From: Rhabditoides inermis
Lineage: Eukaryota > Nematoda > Chromadorea > Rhabditida > Rhabditidae
DNA length: 64,000 bases
NCBI GenBank assembly: GCA_963966185.1
Contig: CAWZYM010000060.1
Coordinates: 182,001 to 246,000 of the forward strand
Reading direction: 5' to 3'
Shown here: positions 48,674-61,927 of the stretch, in pieces
Layout of the letters: the number at the start of each line of letters is the position of its first letter
How positions within the stretch are numbered: the first letter of the stretch is position 1
Notes under the pieces: model-generated
Databases searched by the model: none
Told to the model about the DNA's origin: nothing
What the model saw: only the letters and a program-made list of their open reading frames with translations
Translations under genes and position numbers: made by a program

Positions 48674-51600
48674 ATGCTCAATAACAGTGCGTACATTAAA
48701 CCTACCAGGAGCAGCAGCACTTCGCGAACGGTTAGTTGACACTTCCGTATCTTAACAACTGACACTTATATAACATGGATTTTGTAGCCGGCGAACAAGA
48801 ACCTCGACAAGACCCTTCGCTCGCTCGACGACCAGGACTTCCAGAACCTGCTCGTTCTCGCGGCGAACACCCAGTTCAACACGGAATCGGTCAGTTTGAT
48901 TGGCTTCAAGTTGTGTTGTATCGCAGTATGTTGTAGCCATATCGTGTGTTCACGGGCACGCGTGGACGTGGTAGTGAGCAGCAGAAGCAGGGCAAGGTGG
49001 CCGACGTATTCCAAGCCCTCTGCAGCGAAGTCAAGCTATCTAACGGAGAAGGTATTGTGTCTTGAAGCATTGTCATATTTTAAATGGCATTTCAAGCTCG
49101 TTATTTTTTGTTGGTTTGTCAAGTTGACTGATCGTTCGGGTCACGGTTTTTTGGTTCGTATTTTTCTTACATTGACAAGATGCAAGTTGATTGATGTGCG
49201 ACGATAAATTGGTCGTTACGTAGGGGGGGGATTTTAACAGCGATTCTCGCGTAAAGGAATGCAACGGCTTCGTAGTAGTCGATTCGATTTCATCAGCCGC
49301 CAGTAATCACGCTGTAATCATAGCACGCTCACACTTGCTTTGTTTGTATATTGCGGATTCGGGATGGAAAACACTGGATACGTGGTTTGCATTGGATTCT
49401 TGCCACCGCCACAGTTTTTTTTTATCTTGCTGCCTGCCTGGTCCTATAAAATTGCCGCAAGAAGTGGACGCTGAAATTGCCTAGAATTGAGAAATGTCCT
49501 CTGCAGTTGAATACTGTTTTATACGCGATATTTGATATTTCCGTAATTATGAAATATCACGAGTTAAATTGTCTCTAGGGATTATCCAATTAGTCTTTTC
49601 CGCTTTCGAATATTCAGTCATATTATGCTTCAAACTCACATCGTTTCGTAGTATTCGTTTCGCAATAGTAATCTAATGAGAAGAGTGGCATTGTTTGTTG
49701 TTGTTGTCATCATGCTTTTTGCAGATCAGCTGAGTCCGACTCTTTCTTCTTCATCGTCGACCCAGTCCGTTATGCGGCAGCCGTGAGTAATTGTTGTTGA
49801 TTGGTGTAATCAACAATTGATTAATCCTTTAGTGTCAATCTCGGCGCGGACAGCATGACTTTCATGGATGGATCGTGAGTTATTAAATTATTTCTTAGTT
49901 TTTTTCTAAACGTTTTCTATTTGCAGTGATGTTGAAATGACGGATTTGTCGGGTCCGCAGCCGAATCGCCCCACGTACAAGCAGGTAGCGGATGTTGTTT
50001 GGGGTCAGGTTGAGTATGTATTATTTGGCAGGGCAACAGCGAGTCGTTTGTGTGTGAGCTGGACGACTGCGAGGCGGGCGGCGTCAAAGGAGACGTGATG
50101 GGACAGCGCATCATGCACATGCTCTCCAACCCCTCCCCCAACTACCACAATCCCGCCAACGAGAAGGTGCTCGCCCTCCGCAACCCCAACAACAACACCA
50201 AGCTGCTCACCCCCGACCAATCTGTCCTTCCGCCGCGTGAGTATCACAGTCCAATATAAGTGGGATGTATCGATGATGGCTGTATGTGTATTGCAGAGAA
50301 CTATGGCGCGTTCTCGGCGCTGTCGGGTTGTTTGAGGGGCACGGACGAGCGTCCGCCTCAGCTGGGTGCGCACTCGGTCGGCAAGGACAGCTACGACAAT
50401 GAGCTGCGTGAGGCCAACAACCGCTACCCGTGGGGAAACGAGCTGAGCGGCATGTCCATGTACTCGCATCTCCGCAGCCAGTCGGTCCAGCAACAGCAGC
50501 AGAACTTACTGGTGAGTAGAGGGAACGAAAGGGAAGGAGACGAACATTGGTGGAGTCGAGAGACGCTGAAAAGGTAAAAAGAAGAAAGTGGGAACCGCTC
50601 GGGTCGGTGGTCGGTCTGACCGCCCTCTGTGTTGCTGCAATGTAAATGTCAAAGTGTATGATCACACGGATTGGCGCATTTCGCGCCGTTCCCCACACTC
50701 GAGAGCTGCGATAGACATCGTGCTAGCTGCGTGCCATTGTGCAGCTGTCTGTATTGTCGGGTGCGTGGAGGATCGTATGGAGGGAATTGTTCGCGCACTT
50801 CTCCGCAACCGTGCTCTCTTCGCTGCTACCTACTCTTATCTGTTCATCATCGTCTGTAACTACATGGCGTGTGTGCGCACTCGGCCCGCCAACAAGACGG
50901 CCACCACCCTCCTATTGTGGGAGGTGTGCGGACGGAAGAAGGAAATACTGGAAAGCGAGGACGACGAGAGCAAGCAGGACGGGAAGGTGGTCATGTCATG
51001 GTCGGCATGAGAGATTAGAAGAGAGAGAGAGAGAGAGACTGTATGGTGTGGTGTAATGTTGGGACTGACGAGTGCTGGCCAGCTGCATGTTTTGTGCGAG
51101 AGAGAAAGAGGGAAAGAGCGGATGCGGGATGTAGCTGTATATGACTAGTCATTGTGCGGACCTCCCAGGTGTTCTTAGATAGAGACGAAAAAGAGAAGGG
51201 ATCGGGAAAATATAGGAGAGAAGAGTGTGCATATTGACATTTGATGTACCGCCGTCTCTTCCAGATGCCCGTCTTCAACAACATCAACAACCTCCAGAAT
51301 CGCCAAGAGGAGAAGGAGGTGCAGGTGAGTGTGGGAGAGAGAGAGAGAGAGAGAGCAGGGGTGTGAGGACAAGTGTTATTTCAGAAGACTGAGTTGGAGA
51401 AGAAGAAGCAAAAGAAGAAGCACAAGCAGGCACAGGATAAGCACAAGACGATCAATGTCAAGGAGATGGAAGGTGAGTTCTGACGCAGAGGAAAATCGGC
51501 TGATCTTTATCTCATCCTCCATCTGTCCCCTTCTTCCTTTACTCGCCTGTTTACCGACTACTTAGTGTTCCTTTTCCCCACATATGGAGTGTGGTAAAAT

Positions 51601-53564
51601 GGTCCGTGGGTGTCTGGCTCTCTCACATACGTGCACTACGTCACCATCTCTCTTATTTTGGCGCGCAGTAGCATGTGATATCGTGATGTGAGGAGAGTGA
51701 GTGAGTGCTAGTATGGAATAATGAAGTGACCGGCTAGTTAGTTACTGCCAAAGTCTTCATTTGTACCCAGGTACCCACTTCCACATATGTTGTCTTACTA
51801 GCAGTACTTGCACCACTCTTCAAGCACACGTGGTGTGTTGCATTTGCTTGTTTCTCTCTCACATAGGCTCGTATTTGGTGCGTATAGCGTATACATGTTC
51901 ATGCAATGCTGACAGGGGTAGGGAATGGAGAGCGTGAGAAGAGGAAGGAGTGTTGTGAGTGTGAGTGTGAGGGGTTGGAGTGGCGTCTAGATGGAGAGAG
52001 GAGAGAGGACGGCAAGGGACGCGGGATCGATATTTTTCGGTCGTCGCCGTAGTCTCGTAGTAGCCGTTGTCGTTCTCCTCCTTTCCTTTCCCTCCTCCTT
52101 CAATTTTTCTCCGTCAAGTGTAATTAATTTTGATTTTCCTTTATATTTGAGGTTATATGGGAGAGCTGCCGCTGGAGAAGTTGCTCGAGGAGATTGAAGG
52201 CAATCAAGTGACCGAGAAGAAGAGCAAGAAGGCATCTAAGAAGAGCGGAGGAGGCAAGAGCACAGCTGGTGCTGAGAAGGAGAACAAGGAGAACTCGCTG
52301 GTGCAGCCCGCCTCGGTGCCCGCTGCCAACACGGGGAACGCACACGGCAAGAAGGCAGGCCCTGCCGCCGCCGCCCCTGCCGTCGCCAACCCGCCCAATA
52401 CTCTGCCCAGCAGCAAGAGCATGTCCGTGCCACTTGGAAGCAAGGTAGTGAGGGAGAGGGGAAGAGGGCGGGACAGTGTAGAGTGTAGCCAGTGGTGTTG
52501 CAGAGTCGTTGGAGCGACGAGCCCGAGGAGGAGTTCGTGTCTGCCGACGAGGGAGGGCAGTCCCCGCCCGTCGTCCAGCTCCCCTCCGTCAGTATCACTC
52601 ATTCACCCCCCCCCCCCCCCCCCTCCCCTCCCTCCCTCCACTCGTACACGTTTCTGTTCTAGTTCCCGCCGGCGCCCACGTCGTCGGTGCTTCTGGACGA
52701 AGCCAACTATGTGGCCGACGATGACGATATTATGAGCAAGATTCGTCAGTCTGAGCAGTTCATAACTGTCGCCGGCAAGAGCAAGAAGAGCAAGGATAGC
52801 AGAGAGAAGGAGAAGATGGACAGGCGCGGCAGCGGATGGAAGAACAACATTCAGAACCATGCCCAGCAGCAGCTGCACAACTCTCCCCAGCACAGTGCGA
52901 GTCCCGTGCAGAAGAGGAAGGAGAAGGAGAGGGAGCCCAGCACCCCTACCCACGGCCCTGTCCTCGCCGACTTCATTCCTCCCGCAACGGACAAGAGGGT
53001 GAGTGAATTGAGGAGGGGGGGGGGGTGATCATGACATCTCTTTGTTACAGGAGACGGGTTGGATTTGCAAAAAGGGAAGCAAGAGACCCGAACAGCTCAC
53101 TGAGGCTGACTTCCCGCGAGCCGCCTCCGCGAATGGAGGAGACGAGGTATGAGGGAACCAGGCAACACTGCCATGTAATATGTAGCCATCTCGTAGATTA
53201 TCGATGGATGATATGAGCGTTGAGTGGACAGTGCACTTCTTTTTCAGTCCCTATCTTACGGAAAGTTCGTGTTTCGCTGCGCTGCTGTCTGTCTCTGTCT
53301 TTCTCCCTTCTCTTCTTCTCTCACCTACGTGTGTGCGCTGCTCGCTTGTGTGGGAGCGAGTATCGATTTTATCGGCTAGTTGTTCACATAGTTTGACACA
53401 TGCAGGGCACAGATAGCGAGCGCACAGAGTCGACATTCACCCGAGCGAGCGTCGCGTCTGTGCTCTCTCGTTATCTCTTCTCCCTCGTCGCTAGTTTTCG
53501 CGCTCTTCCGTCACCGCGAATGTGCGCCCCACACTACATTGCCCTCGTTCAAATAGACACTTAA
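48674..53564 (+). CDS. Multi-exon Ser/Pro/Lys-rich protein of unknown function
   Basis: The ATG (48674) begins MLNNSAYIKPTRSSSTSRT, donor GTTAGT at 48731. Later exons join in phase: PANKNLDKTLRSLDDQDFQN, QKQGKVADVFQALCSEVKLS, DQLSPTLSSSSSTQSVMRQP, NLGADSMTFMDGS, DVEMTDLSGPQPNRPTYKQ, a long exon 50033-50237 (VCELDDCEAGGVKGDVMGQR...), 50297-50513 (NYGAFSALSGCLRGTDERPP), a basic segment (KTELEKKKQKKKHKQAQDKH), YMGELPLEKLLEEIEGNQ, an Ala/Pro-rich linker, FPPAPTSSVLLDEANYVADD, a region to about 53000, ETGWICKKGSKRPEQLTEAD, and a last exon from 53405 ending TAA at 53562-53564. The composition suggests a largely disordered, possibly RNA-associated or nuclear protein. No domain is recognised; function unknown. 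Confidence 0.65.
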
Positions 53565-53742
53565 CGTTACCACTCACGTTCGCTCTTCTTCACTGCTTTT
53601 TATTATATGTTGTCGCTAATCCTTCAGAATGTTTTTAAGTGTAGTAGCTAGTTCGTTTCGATTCGATCTTAGTCAATTGACTGATTGATTGTCTCAAAAT
53701 ATATTGTATTTTATTACCGGAATCTGTATTGATTGTGTTGAG

Positions 53743-54507
53743 ATGCTTGGTGGCTCGGATGCTCCTGCGACTCCCAAGTTCAGCTATGCGGATGCGGCGA
53801 AGCGTCGCTCGGAGCAGAACAGCCGGGAGGCAAGCCCGCAGATGGGAAACAAGGCGGACAAGCCGAAGGAGGCGCACAAGTGTGAGTGGCTGGTTGTGTT
53901 GTGGGGTGTGTTGCTCACATGTCCCCTTCAGCTCCCACCCCTCCTCCTCCTCCTCCTCCTCCTCCTCCTGCCGAAGCCTCTCCGGCGGTCGAGAGCGAGT
54001 CGGACGTTGTGGTTGACGAGCCTGCTTCTTCCATCGACCCCGCCTCCTCTCAGTCGCAGCAAGTACGTCTAGTAATAAGGACGTGTGGCATTTACGCGTG
54101 ATGTGTTTTAGATGATGTACGACGACCCTGCTATTGTGGGTGTGACGACGCAGGCTCCCGAGAGGAACCTCGGACTTTCCTTCTTTTATGACGAAAATGA
54201 GACAGGAGAAGGTGAGGAATGGAATGAGTGACGGAATGAGTAACACGGCGCAAGCTCGTCTATTTCAGGTAACGGTGATGTTCGATGATGCTGATGCTTG
54301 GAGACAACAAGTTGTTCAAGTTCGCTGCTGCCCAACCTACCCCGCAGGTGGACCCTCGCACTGCTGCCATGGTGGAGACGCTGGCACAGCACTGGCGAGA
54401 CTTCCAGCAGGGACCGGGTGAGTGAGAGAGGGAGCGACCGTGTTATGTACTAACTATCATCGTGTGTTTCAGCGCCTGTCCGCTTCGTGCCTATGCAGCA
54501 GCAGTGA
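53743..54507 (+). CDS. Small Pro-rich protein of unknown function
   Basis: Exon 1 from 53743 reads MLGGSDAPATPKFSYADAAK with donor after 53881. Exon 2 (53933-54062) has a run of ten prolines then SESDVVVDEPASS. Exon 3 (54113-54211) contains NLGLSFFYDENETGE. Exon 4 probably starts after the TTGGAG acceptor at about 54303 (NKLFKFAAAQPTPQVDPRTA, HWRDFQQGP). Exon 5 ends PVRFVPMQQQ-TGA at 54505-54507. It lies 179 bp after the stop of the preceding gene on the same strand, so an operon or a wrongly split single gene is possible. The conserved-looking FSYADAAKR and LGLSFFYDENE stretches suggest short binding motifs. No family recognised. Confidence 0.5.
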
Positions 54508-55114
54508 GCGAGAATAGTACGGGTGCTGTGCTGTGCTGCCGATCGCCGCATCTCCAGGAGGCGAGTCGCTTGCCATTTGATTCATTCCTCAGCCCTCCAT
54601 AATACAATCAATCCCGTCTGTTTTCCTTTTTCTTGTATCACCTTTCCCTGTCTTTTCTTTATCAGTATTTCGTTTGTCCTTGAGATTTATTAGCTTGCTA
54701 AACAGATCTTTGTCCCCCTAGAAGTACGTTGGTGTTGTTATACAAGTTCTCATACGTTGTAGTAGATCGGTTGGTAGGTTGTGTCCCCATCTCCCCTGTT
54801 CCTCGTGTCTGTTTGTCTCCTGTCGTGTCCGTCTACGAGTATCCGACAGCTCCCTCTGGCTGTCCTATCGATATCTGCCCAGGGATTCATCCACGTCCCC
54901 TCTCCCTTCTTCTTCGTTGATTAATTCATCTCTCTTCGTTTTCAAATACGCACTTTTCTTATTAGAGTGAGTATATAAATAGTTTATCAATATACATTTG
55001 TTATATACATCGAGGAAAGCGAAACATGCTATTTTACAAATCACATCAGTCATCGAATAGAACATCTTTGGCATATATGATACGGTCTATTGGGTTGGAC
55101 ACATTTAGGGCATG
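54508..55114. other. Convergent 3' ends: no gene seen
   Basis: Sequence between the stop of the Pro-rich protein gene (+) and the stop of the MICU-family gene (-). It should hold both 3' UTRs. No RNA gene or repeat of note. Confidence 0.6.
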
Positions 55115-55221
55115 TTAGTATCGCGCGAGTTCGTTAACGACGCAGTTCTTGTACGTCTTCCATCCCCACGTCTTCTCGAGTCGACCCTGCAACAATTCGA
55201 TCACTTCTCTCCTTCCACTTT

Positions 55222-55256
<35 letters not shown>

Positions 55257-55698
55257 CCTTGAGTCCGCGATGCAATCGGTCGTTCATCACGGATAGGAAC
55301 TCAGTGTACGTGAGCGTGCCGTCGTCATTGGCGTCGAAGATGCGGAAGATGAGGTCTACGACGTTGCTGTCCAGCTGCATGCCCGTCGTACACCTGCAGT
55401 CACCCTCTTTCTCCCCCTCCCCCTCCCTTGCTCACTTGACGGCGCGCGCGAACTCTGTCTTGTTGACGGGCACATTGGCATGGGTGTAGAGACGGACGGC
55501 AGTGGTGAAGTCTTCGAGGCTGTTGAGGAAGACGGAGAAGCGCGCCCACTGCTCGAGCGTCACTCCCTGCACGCAGTCACATGCAATCGACATCCCTTCT
55601 TCTTCCCCACCCACCTCCTCTCCTGGCCGCATGCGGGAGGCGACGCGGCTGATGTATTCCGTATAGTCCTGCTTGTTCACGATAGTGTACCTGGAAAG

Positions 55699-55747
<49 letters not shown>

Positions 55748-57321
55748 AACCTGAGCACGAGGCGCGCAAAGTCCATGGGCGATATGGTGGCCTTTCCGCG
55801 GAGAACTCGTGGAACTCAATCTCCATGATTTCGGTCTGCAAGTTGTTGTAGAACCTGAAAGAATTATTAGTTAGAGAGAAGGGGGAGAGAGGGGGTAGGA
55901 AGGAAAACGTACGTGCGGAACTGTTCAAACGTGAGCTGATCGGTACCACGCAGTCCAAAGAGATGGAGGAGGAGAGTCGTGTCCTGACGCTTGATCTCAT
56001 CCTCGACTTCTAAAAGGCAGGGAGATAACGGCGATAAAATGACACGGCAACTCGACGCAACCAGCACGACACAACTCGACTAGCACTAGCACTCACTCCG
56101 CCCACTACACTACGTGCACGACACAACAGTGTGACCTGGAGATGGGAAGGCGCGAGGGCCGCGGAGCGCTTTGAGAACATTCGCGAGACCTGCAACGCGG
56201 CCGGAGTTTGGTTTCGGTGGTACCGCGCGGCGCAAAGGGAAAGGGTGCTGACAGGGGAGTGAGTGCTAGCCTAGTCGGTCGACGTTCGCTGCGGCGGTCG
56301 GCGCAAAACGGGCTCACAGTGAACACAATAGAATAGGAGTCGGTGCCGGAGAAGAGACGATCGCGGATGCGTGACACGACAAAATTGTAGTCGGCGACGT
56401 CGAGCTGACACGACTACAACGACACGTCGTTGATACTAGAAGGAGAAGCGAGCAGGGCCGGCTCTCACGTTGATCTCATCGTTGTCCTTCTGGGCTTGCG
56501 CGCCCGCGCCGCGAGTTGATCGGAGAGAAGAGGTTAGACTACGGATCTGCAAAGGTTAGAACTGCGAGACTATGTATGGGAGGGCGCAATCCCCATCAAA
56601 TACATACGATGAGGAACTCGTTCTTGTCGATTCGCCCGCTGTCATCGTCGTCGAACATCTGGAAGGCAATGCGGAACGACGACTTAGACTCTGAAAAGGA
56701 GGGTTACATAAATAGGAATCAGACAGTGACTTACTGGTGAGGAGGGTAAGGAGAAAGATGTACTCGGCATACGAGATGAGTCCGTTCTGGTCGAGAGTAC
56801 GGAACAGTTCTTTGTCCCCGCGTCGGAACGGCGGGGTCCGCGACAGCACGTGCTCCAGCTCATCCTTCTTCGCCACGCGACGATACACGCGCTCTGAACA
56901 ACGACCGTATAGACATTTTAAGGGCTATATTATATACCTCGTGGCGCGTCGAGGGTGAGGGAATCGATGAAATCCATGGGACTCATGTAGATGACATCGT
57001 CGTACTCCACAGAGGCAAACTGTAGAAATCGAAGTTCACGGCGAGTCAGCTTGTGATCCGTATGCACCTGAAAATAGTAGTTTATGAAATTGTGAGTTGA
57101 ATGATCATAATGTATTGAACAATGCTAACCTGGTGCGTCTTATTATCCTCATCTATCGCATCTGCGTATATGGGATTCTGCACAGCATTGTAGATCATTG
57201 TCGCTGTTGCTGTACCAGCGCTCGCTACAGCTACAGCGGATGCAAAGCGCTTCCAGTTCCATCTTGGTTTCGACGACCGCACAGAAACGACTGTTGACAA
57301 CAGCCGCCTTGCTGATTGCAT
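55115..57321 (-). CDS. micu-like: MICU-family mitochondrial calcium uptake protein (MICU2/3-like C-terminus), with an apparent frameshift
   Basis: Calcium-sensing gatekeeper of the mitochondrial uniporter in the intermembrane space. Exons (minus): 57130-57321, 56938-57067, 56735-56893, 56608-56690, 56469-56546, 56318-56404, an uncertain exon near 56150-56205, 55913-56009, 55751-55854, about 55619-55690, about 55446-55567, about 55259-55394, and a last exon with stop at 55115-55117. Arg-rich presequence MQSARRLLSTVVSVRSSKPR; PMDFIDSLTLDAPRERVYRR; NGLISYAEYIFLLTLL; canonical EF hand DDDDSGRIDKNE (56608-56690) and EF hand DANDDGTLTYTE near the C-terminus, followed by VMNDRLHRGLKG, typical of MICU2/3. 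The exon at 55751-55854 is one base short: EFHEFS is followed, in another frame, by GKATISPMDFARLVLR. CCAG ends 6 nt before the ATG, a likely trans-splice site. Confidence 0.85.
55697..55746. repeat. (CT)n microsatellite in a MICU intron
   Basis: A pure dinucleotide tract between the exons ending at 55751 and starting at about 55690; it is (GA)n on the gene's sense strand. A similar tract at 55228-55251 lies in the last intron. Confidence 0.9.
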
Positions 57322-57785
57322 GGATGGCTGGAATACAAACAAGGATGGGATCAATGAGATCTAGGACCGTTGATATTAAACCATCTACTAAAACATTGAC
57401 GTAAACATGCATTTGTCTTTCGTCGGATGATCACTCCGCCGCCTCCTCAAACAGCTGTTCGATAAAACCACGAAATATTTTAAACGTCAATCTTTCTACA
57501 TGGCGCATTTGCTACGAAAGACGCACCAGCTCTGAAAATTCACTGCGTAGCAGTCCACTATGTGCACTTTCGTAGACCGTGCGCGTGCTGAGAGATAGGG
57601 GTGCGACGCACTGCCAATACCCTATGTATTACAACAGGCTCCGCCCCTTCTTTTTTATTATTATGTTGTTGTTTTATCGATTTTTCCGTGCGTTATTGAT
57701 TGATTATTGTATAAATGATATAATAGGATATTTTCAGGTACCTTACATCCGCGTAAGGCGATAAAAGAGTTTTGAACCTGTTGTA

Positions 57786-60700
57786 ATGGCTGGAAAGCAG
57801 CCAATGCTTTCGTTCGCAAAGATCGTCTCCGGCTCGTCCGATGACAAGCAGACAGTGAACGGAGCTGAGGTCGTTGTTATATCGTCTCCGGAGGAGTCTG
57901 TCTCTGATAGGAGGGAGGAAAAGACTGCGGATAAGGGAGAACAGTTCCAGGTAGACATCTATCATTCGTTTTGTATGAATCAATCAATATGCCCCGTTTA
58001 AGACCGCTGCTAGCAAGAAGCACAAGCGATCTCAGCGGAATCGTGATCGCAATCGTGAGCACCATCACCATGAGAAGAAGGGCGGCAAGCAACAACAAGA
58101 GGCTGTTGAACCGAAGCCCGCTGGACCTGTCGAAGAAGTGGTCGTCCCTGAGCCGGAGCATATCGTACTGGAGCCTGCTCCGTTGCCCGCTGTGAACGCG
58201 TGGTTCAAGAAGCGTATGTTTTATATGCATTTATGTGATTATGTTGTTTGTTTTTCAGCTTCTTCCGGTGATGCTACGCCTAGCGAGGTCGAGAAACCTG
58301 TTGAGGTGGTCCCCGAGGTGCGTATTAAGTGATCCTTTGTTCTTTCAATCTAATCGTGTTTCTCACTAACTACGGTTTAGAAGGTGCATGAGACTCCCGT
58401 TGAGATTCCTGCCAATGGAAAAGATGTTGAAAATGGAGTGAAGAAGAACGAGTCTGACTGGCCGACCCTATACGCTACTGATGAGAATGGAAGACAAGAG
58501 TCACCGGATCTTGATTCACCGAAGCATGTAGGTTCAAAAAAATTACGTGAATTGTTCTTTTTGTTGTCACGTTGTGTTGTGATTAATAACATTCATGTTT
58601 GGAGAATGGTGTGGTTTTTTCGTAATTGCTCAAAATGTGAATAACATTGTACGATGAATAGAAATATTATATTAATACCTGTGACATTATTATTATAGGA
58701 TGATGGCGAGAACGGTCACAAGAACCGTGGTAATGGCAATGGAAATAAGGGAAGCTGGAAGAAGATTGATATTGACGTCGAATACGGAAATGGCAACGCG
58801 CGCCGTTCAACGAAAACTCCTGCAAATGAGAAGACTGGACGCAGGAGCAGTAAACGTGATGATCAGAATGGCAGCAACGGTGTCTCCAGTCCGGGATCTC
58901 AAGATGAGGAGACCTGGTAAGTTTTTTTGTTTGTTTTTGTTTCACTATTTTAGTTTTATATAATTATGATTTGAGAAGGTATACTATGCGTGTCATATAT
59001 ATGAAAATACCACACACACAAAAAAGCGCTCCGAATGATGTTTACTATTCTGCAAAAATACCCCGCAATATCGATTCGCCCGCGCTGCACATTTGTGCGC
59101 CGCCCGCTCGCGAGCATGTGATGCTTTCTCCAATTGCATTCTTTATCATTTTATTATCCGAATAACTCTTATTTTCAGGTACGACAACGCCTCGAATGGT
59201 ATTTACTACCAACAAGGTGCAACTCAAGGCTGGAAAAAGAATTCTGACGAGATGGACAATGAAAAGAAGCCTGAGAAGTCTGAAGACAAGCAGAACGGAC
59301 GTCCTGTGAAGGGTGCCGCGCCTATCAAGCAGCGCAGTTCTACTGATTATTGGCACAAGAACGGAGATGGACGCAAATCTAAGGATGGAGACAAGTCGAA
59401 GAATCTCTACCCTCGCGATCGTTGGCAACAGCCTCGCGTTAACGTGCACGCTCCTCCCAAGCTTACTCCCGCTCAGCGCCGTGCTCGCGGTCCTCTTCCG
59501 GATTGGGATGACATTCAGGATGGCGATGACAACTTCGACTACATGAATCTAATGGATGCGCAGTATGCACAGTACTACGCCATGTCTGCCGTTCCTCCGT
59601 TCGAGGGTGGAGTTGGAGGAATGGACCCTCAGGTTGCTACACTGATGATCCAGCAAGCTCAACAACACATGCGTGCGTTCGGCTTTCGCCCGCCGATGCC
59701 GGTAATGCAGCCTCATCTACTTCCTCCGACAAGCGATGCTAACCCTGTTGATTCGGCTGCGACTACTCCCGCTATGATGTCCCCTGCCGCTGCTGATTCG
59801 TTGAACACTGCTATTCCGTTTGCTCCTATCTACCCTCCGCAGGTCAACTTCCATCCACTCAACGATGATACATTGAAGGACTGTGTCAGGAAGCAGATGT
59901 GAGTTTCATAATACTTGTCTATTTTGATTCATTCTTTTATTTCAGTGAGTACTACTTCTCTGCTGACAACCTGCAGAAGGACTTCTTCCTTCGCCGCAAG
60001 ATGAATCCGGAAGGATACCTTCCGCTTTCGCTGATTGCTTCGTTCCCGCGTGTACGATCTTTGACACAAGATATGACTCTCATCTGTGAGGGTCTCCGTG
60101 ACAGCGAGAAAGTGGAACTCTCGGACGGCAACGATCTCGTTCGTCCTCGTAACAATCCCACCGAATGGCCTCTTCCTCCTGCGGTCCACCCGGTCGATTC
60201 TTCGAGCACACCTTCTACTAGTGTGACAAAGACAGAAGAGCAAGCTGATCAGGGAGTATCTTCTGCTGCTGCGGATCAGTCTTGGCATGAGGTGAAGAAG
60301 AAGACCAAGAAGGATGGGAAGGGTGGCGTCATTGCCGCTGCTGAGGAGCCAGAGGTGCAATTCGATGAGTCTGACGTGCAAGTTTCCGACAACGGCGTGA
60401 CTCCGAAGAGGGATACAAAGAAGACCAGCAGATTAGCCGGGTATTATTTCAACTCTTTACATTGTGTAAATATCTTTTTTTCAGTGATGTCGTCGAGGAG
60501 ATCACTGATGAGGCAATTCGCAAGCTGATCATCATGACTCCTGCGAAGAGGACCCTGGATCGCACTGGCGATTTCCAATCGCGTTCGAGGAATCAGGCAG
60601 AGTTCAACGAAGAGGTTGAGATCGGATTGAGGAGATACGAGGAGGAGCTGTGGGCGACACCAGCCGAGTCAATCCCTGTTCCGGTGAGCCGTTTGTCACA

Positions 60701-61927
60701 ACTAAAACTATTTGCTGAATCTGAATGTTTGCTTTCTCCCTTTTGCATGTTCGTGATCTGGTGATGTGGTGGTGCTTTTCAGAAGAAGGTTGGAACTATC
60801 ACCGCTGAGCAGTTCCGTGAGTTGAAGGGTGAGAAGACCCCCGTGCAAGACGGACCTCCTCCTGAGATTCCTCCTTCACAAGCTCCGCCTGCTGTTGTGG
60901 CATCTGTTTGGACGCAGAAGGCTAGAGAACGTGCAACTTCATTCACGGAAGTGGTAAGCGTGTGACTGACACGTTTGTGTGTGGCGTGTGGGTGTGTGTG
61001 CTATGTATTGTGTAGTGTGTCTAAGTTTCCTGTACTACCTAATGATTTTTTTTGCTTCTTTCAGCCCAAGAGCCCTCTGGCACGTCGAGAATCGAAGGAG
61101 CAGAAGCTGGCTCGTTTCTACCCTCTCACCAAGCCGTATGCTGCTGTCGTTGATGGACGCTCTCCTCGTAAGCAGAAAACTCGCCACAGCGAAAACCCTC
61201 CGGTCGAGCTGCCCGTTGCCTGGGTGCTTGGAAAAGAGGAGAACCCTCCACCTGCTCCTGTCGGAGTCGCTGCTAGCAGTAGTCAGATTCCTCAGGCACA
61301 TCCTTCTGTTTCTCTGCTCCAAGAGGATGGATTCACGCAGAACGTACGTTGATAATATAATATTTACATATTACTTGTTATTTTAGGTTTACTCCAGCTG
61401 GCGTCAGAATTGTCTCAAGCAGCGAAAGAGTCTCGGATTCGATTGTGCTGAGATGAACACCCTATATCGCTTCTGGTCGTTCTTCTTGAGAGATAATTTC
61501 AACCGCAGCATGTATGAGGAGTTCCGTAATCTCGCACATGAGGATGCCGACAAGGGGTGAATTTTGATGAATTTTGAATTTTCATTTATTATTATTTTTA
61601 GATTCCGTTACGGTATCGAAGCTCTCTTCCGCTTCTACAGCTATGGACTGGAGAAGAAGTTCCGCCCTGACATCTACAAGAACTTCATGAAGGACGTATC
61701 TGCCGATGTGAAGGGTGGTCAACTCTACGGACTGGAGAAACTGTGGGTATTCCTGCGTCAATACAAGAATGCCAACGAGTTGGTGGTCGAAACTGGTCTG
61801 CAGAAGGAGCTCGACAAGTTTAAGAAGCTGGAGGATTTCTGCATCGTAAGTTATATATTTTTTAATATTATTTTTCATATTGTCTTTTTAGGTGAACGAC
61901 AAGAAGAAGGCTGCTGCGAAGAAGTAA
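57786..61927 (+). CDS. larp-1: La-related protein 1 (LARP1), complete, 13 exons, 1,037 aa
   Basis: A cytoplasmic RNA-binding protein that binds 5'TOP and poly(A) sequences and controls translation and stability of ribosomal-protein mRNAs. Exons: 57786-57950, 58003-58213, 58259-58317, 58381-58527, 58699-58916, 59179-59898, 59946-60440, 60485-60683, 60783-60953, 61065-61343, 61387-61556, 61602-61845, 61892-61927; 3,114 nt, all in phase. The N-terminal half is disordered (His/Lys/Gly-rich, [12 protein letters not shown]). The La motif is at residues about 490-590 ([35 protein letters not shown]). The DM15 region is at about 870-1015 ([64 protein letters not shown]). An acceptor TATTTTCAG at about 57737 in the leader may receive a spliced leader. 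AATAAA at 62422-62427 is a plausible poly(A) signal. Confidence 0.97.
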
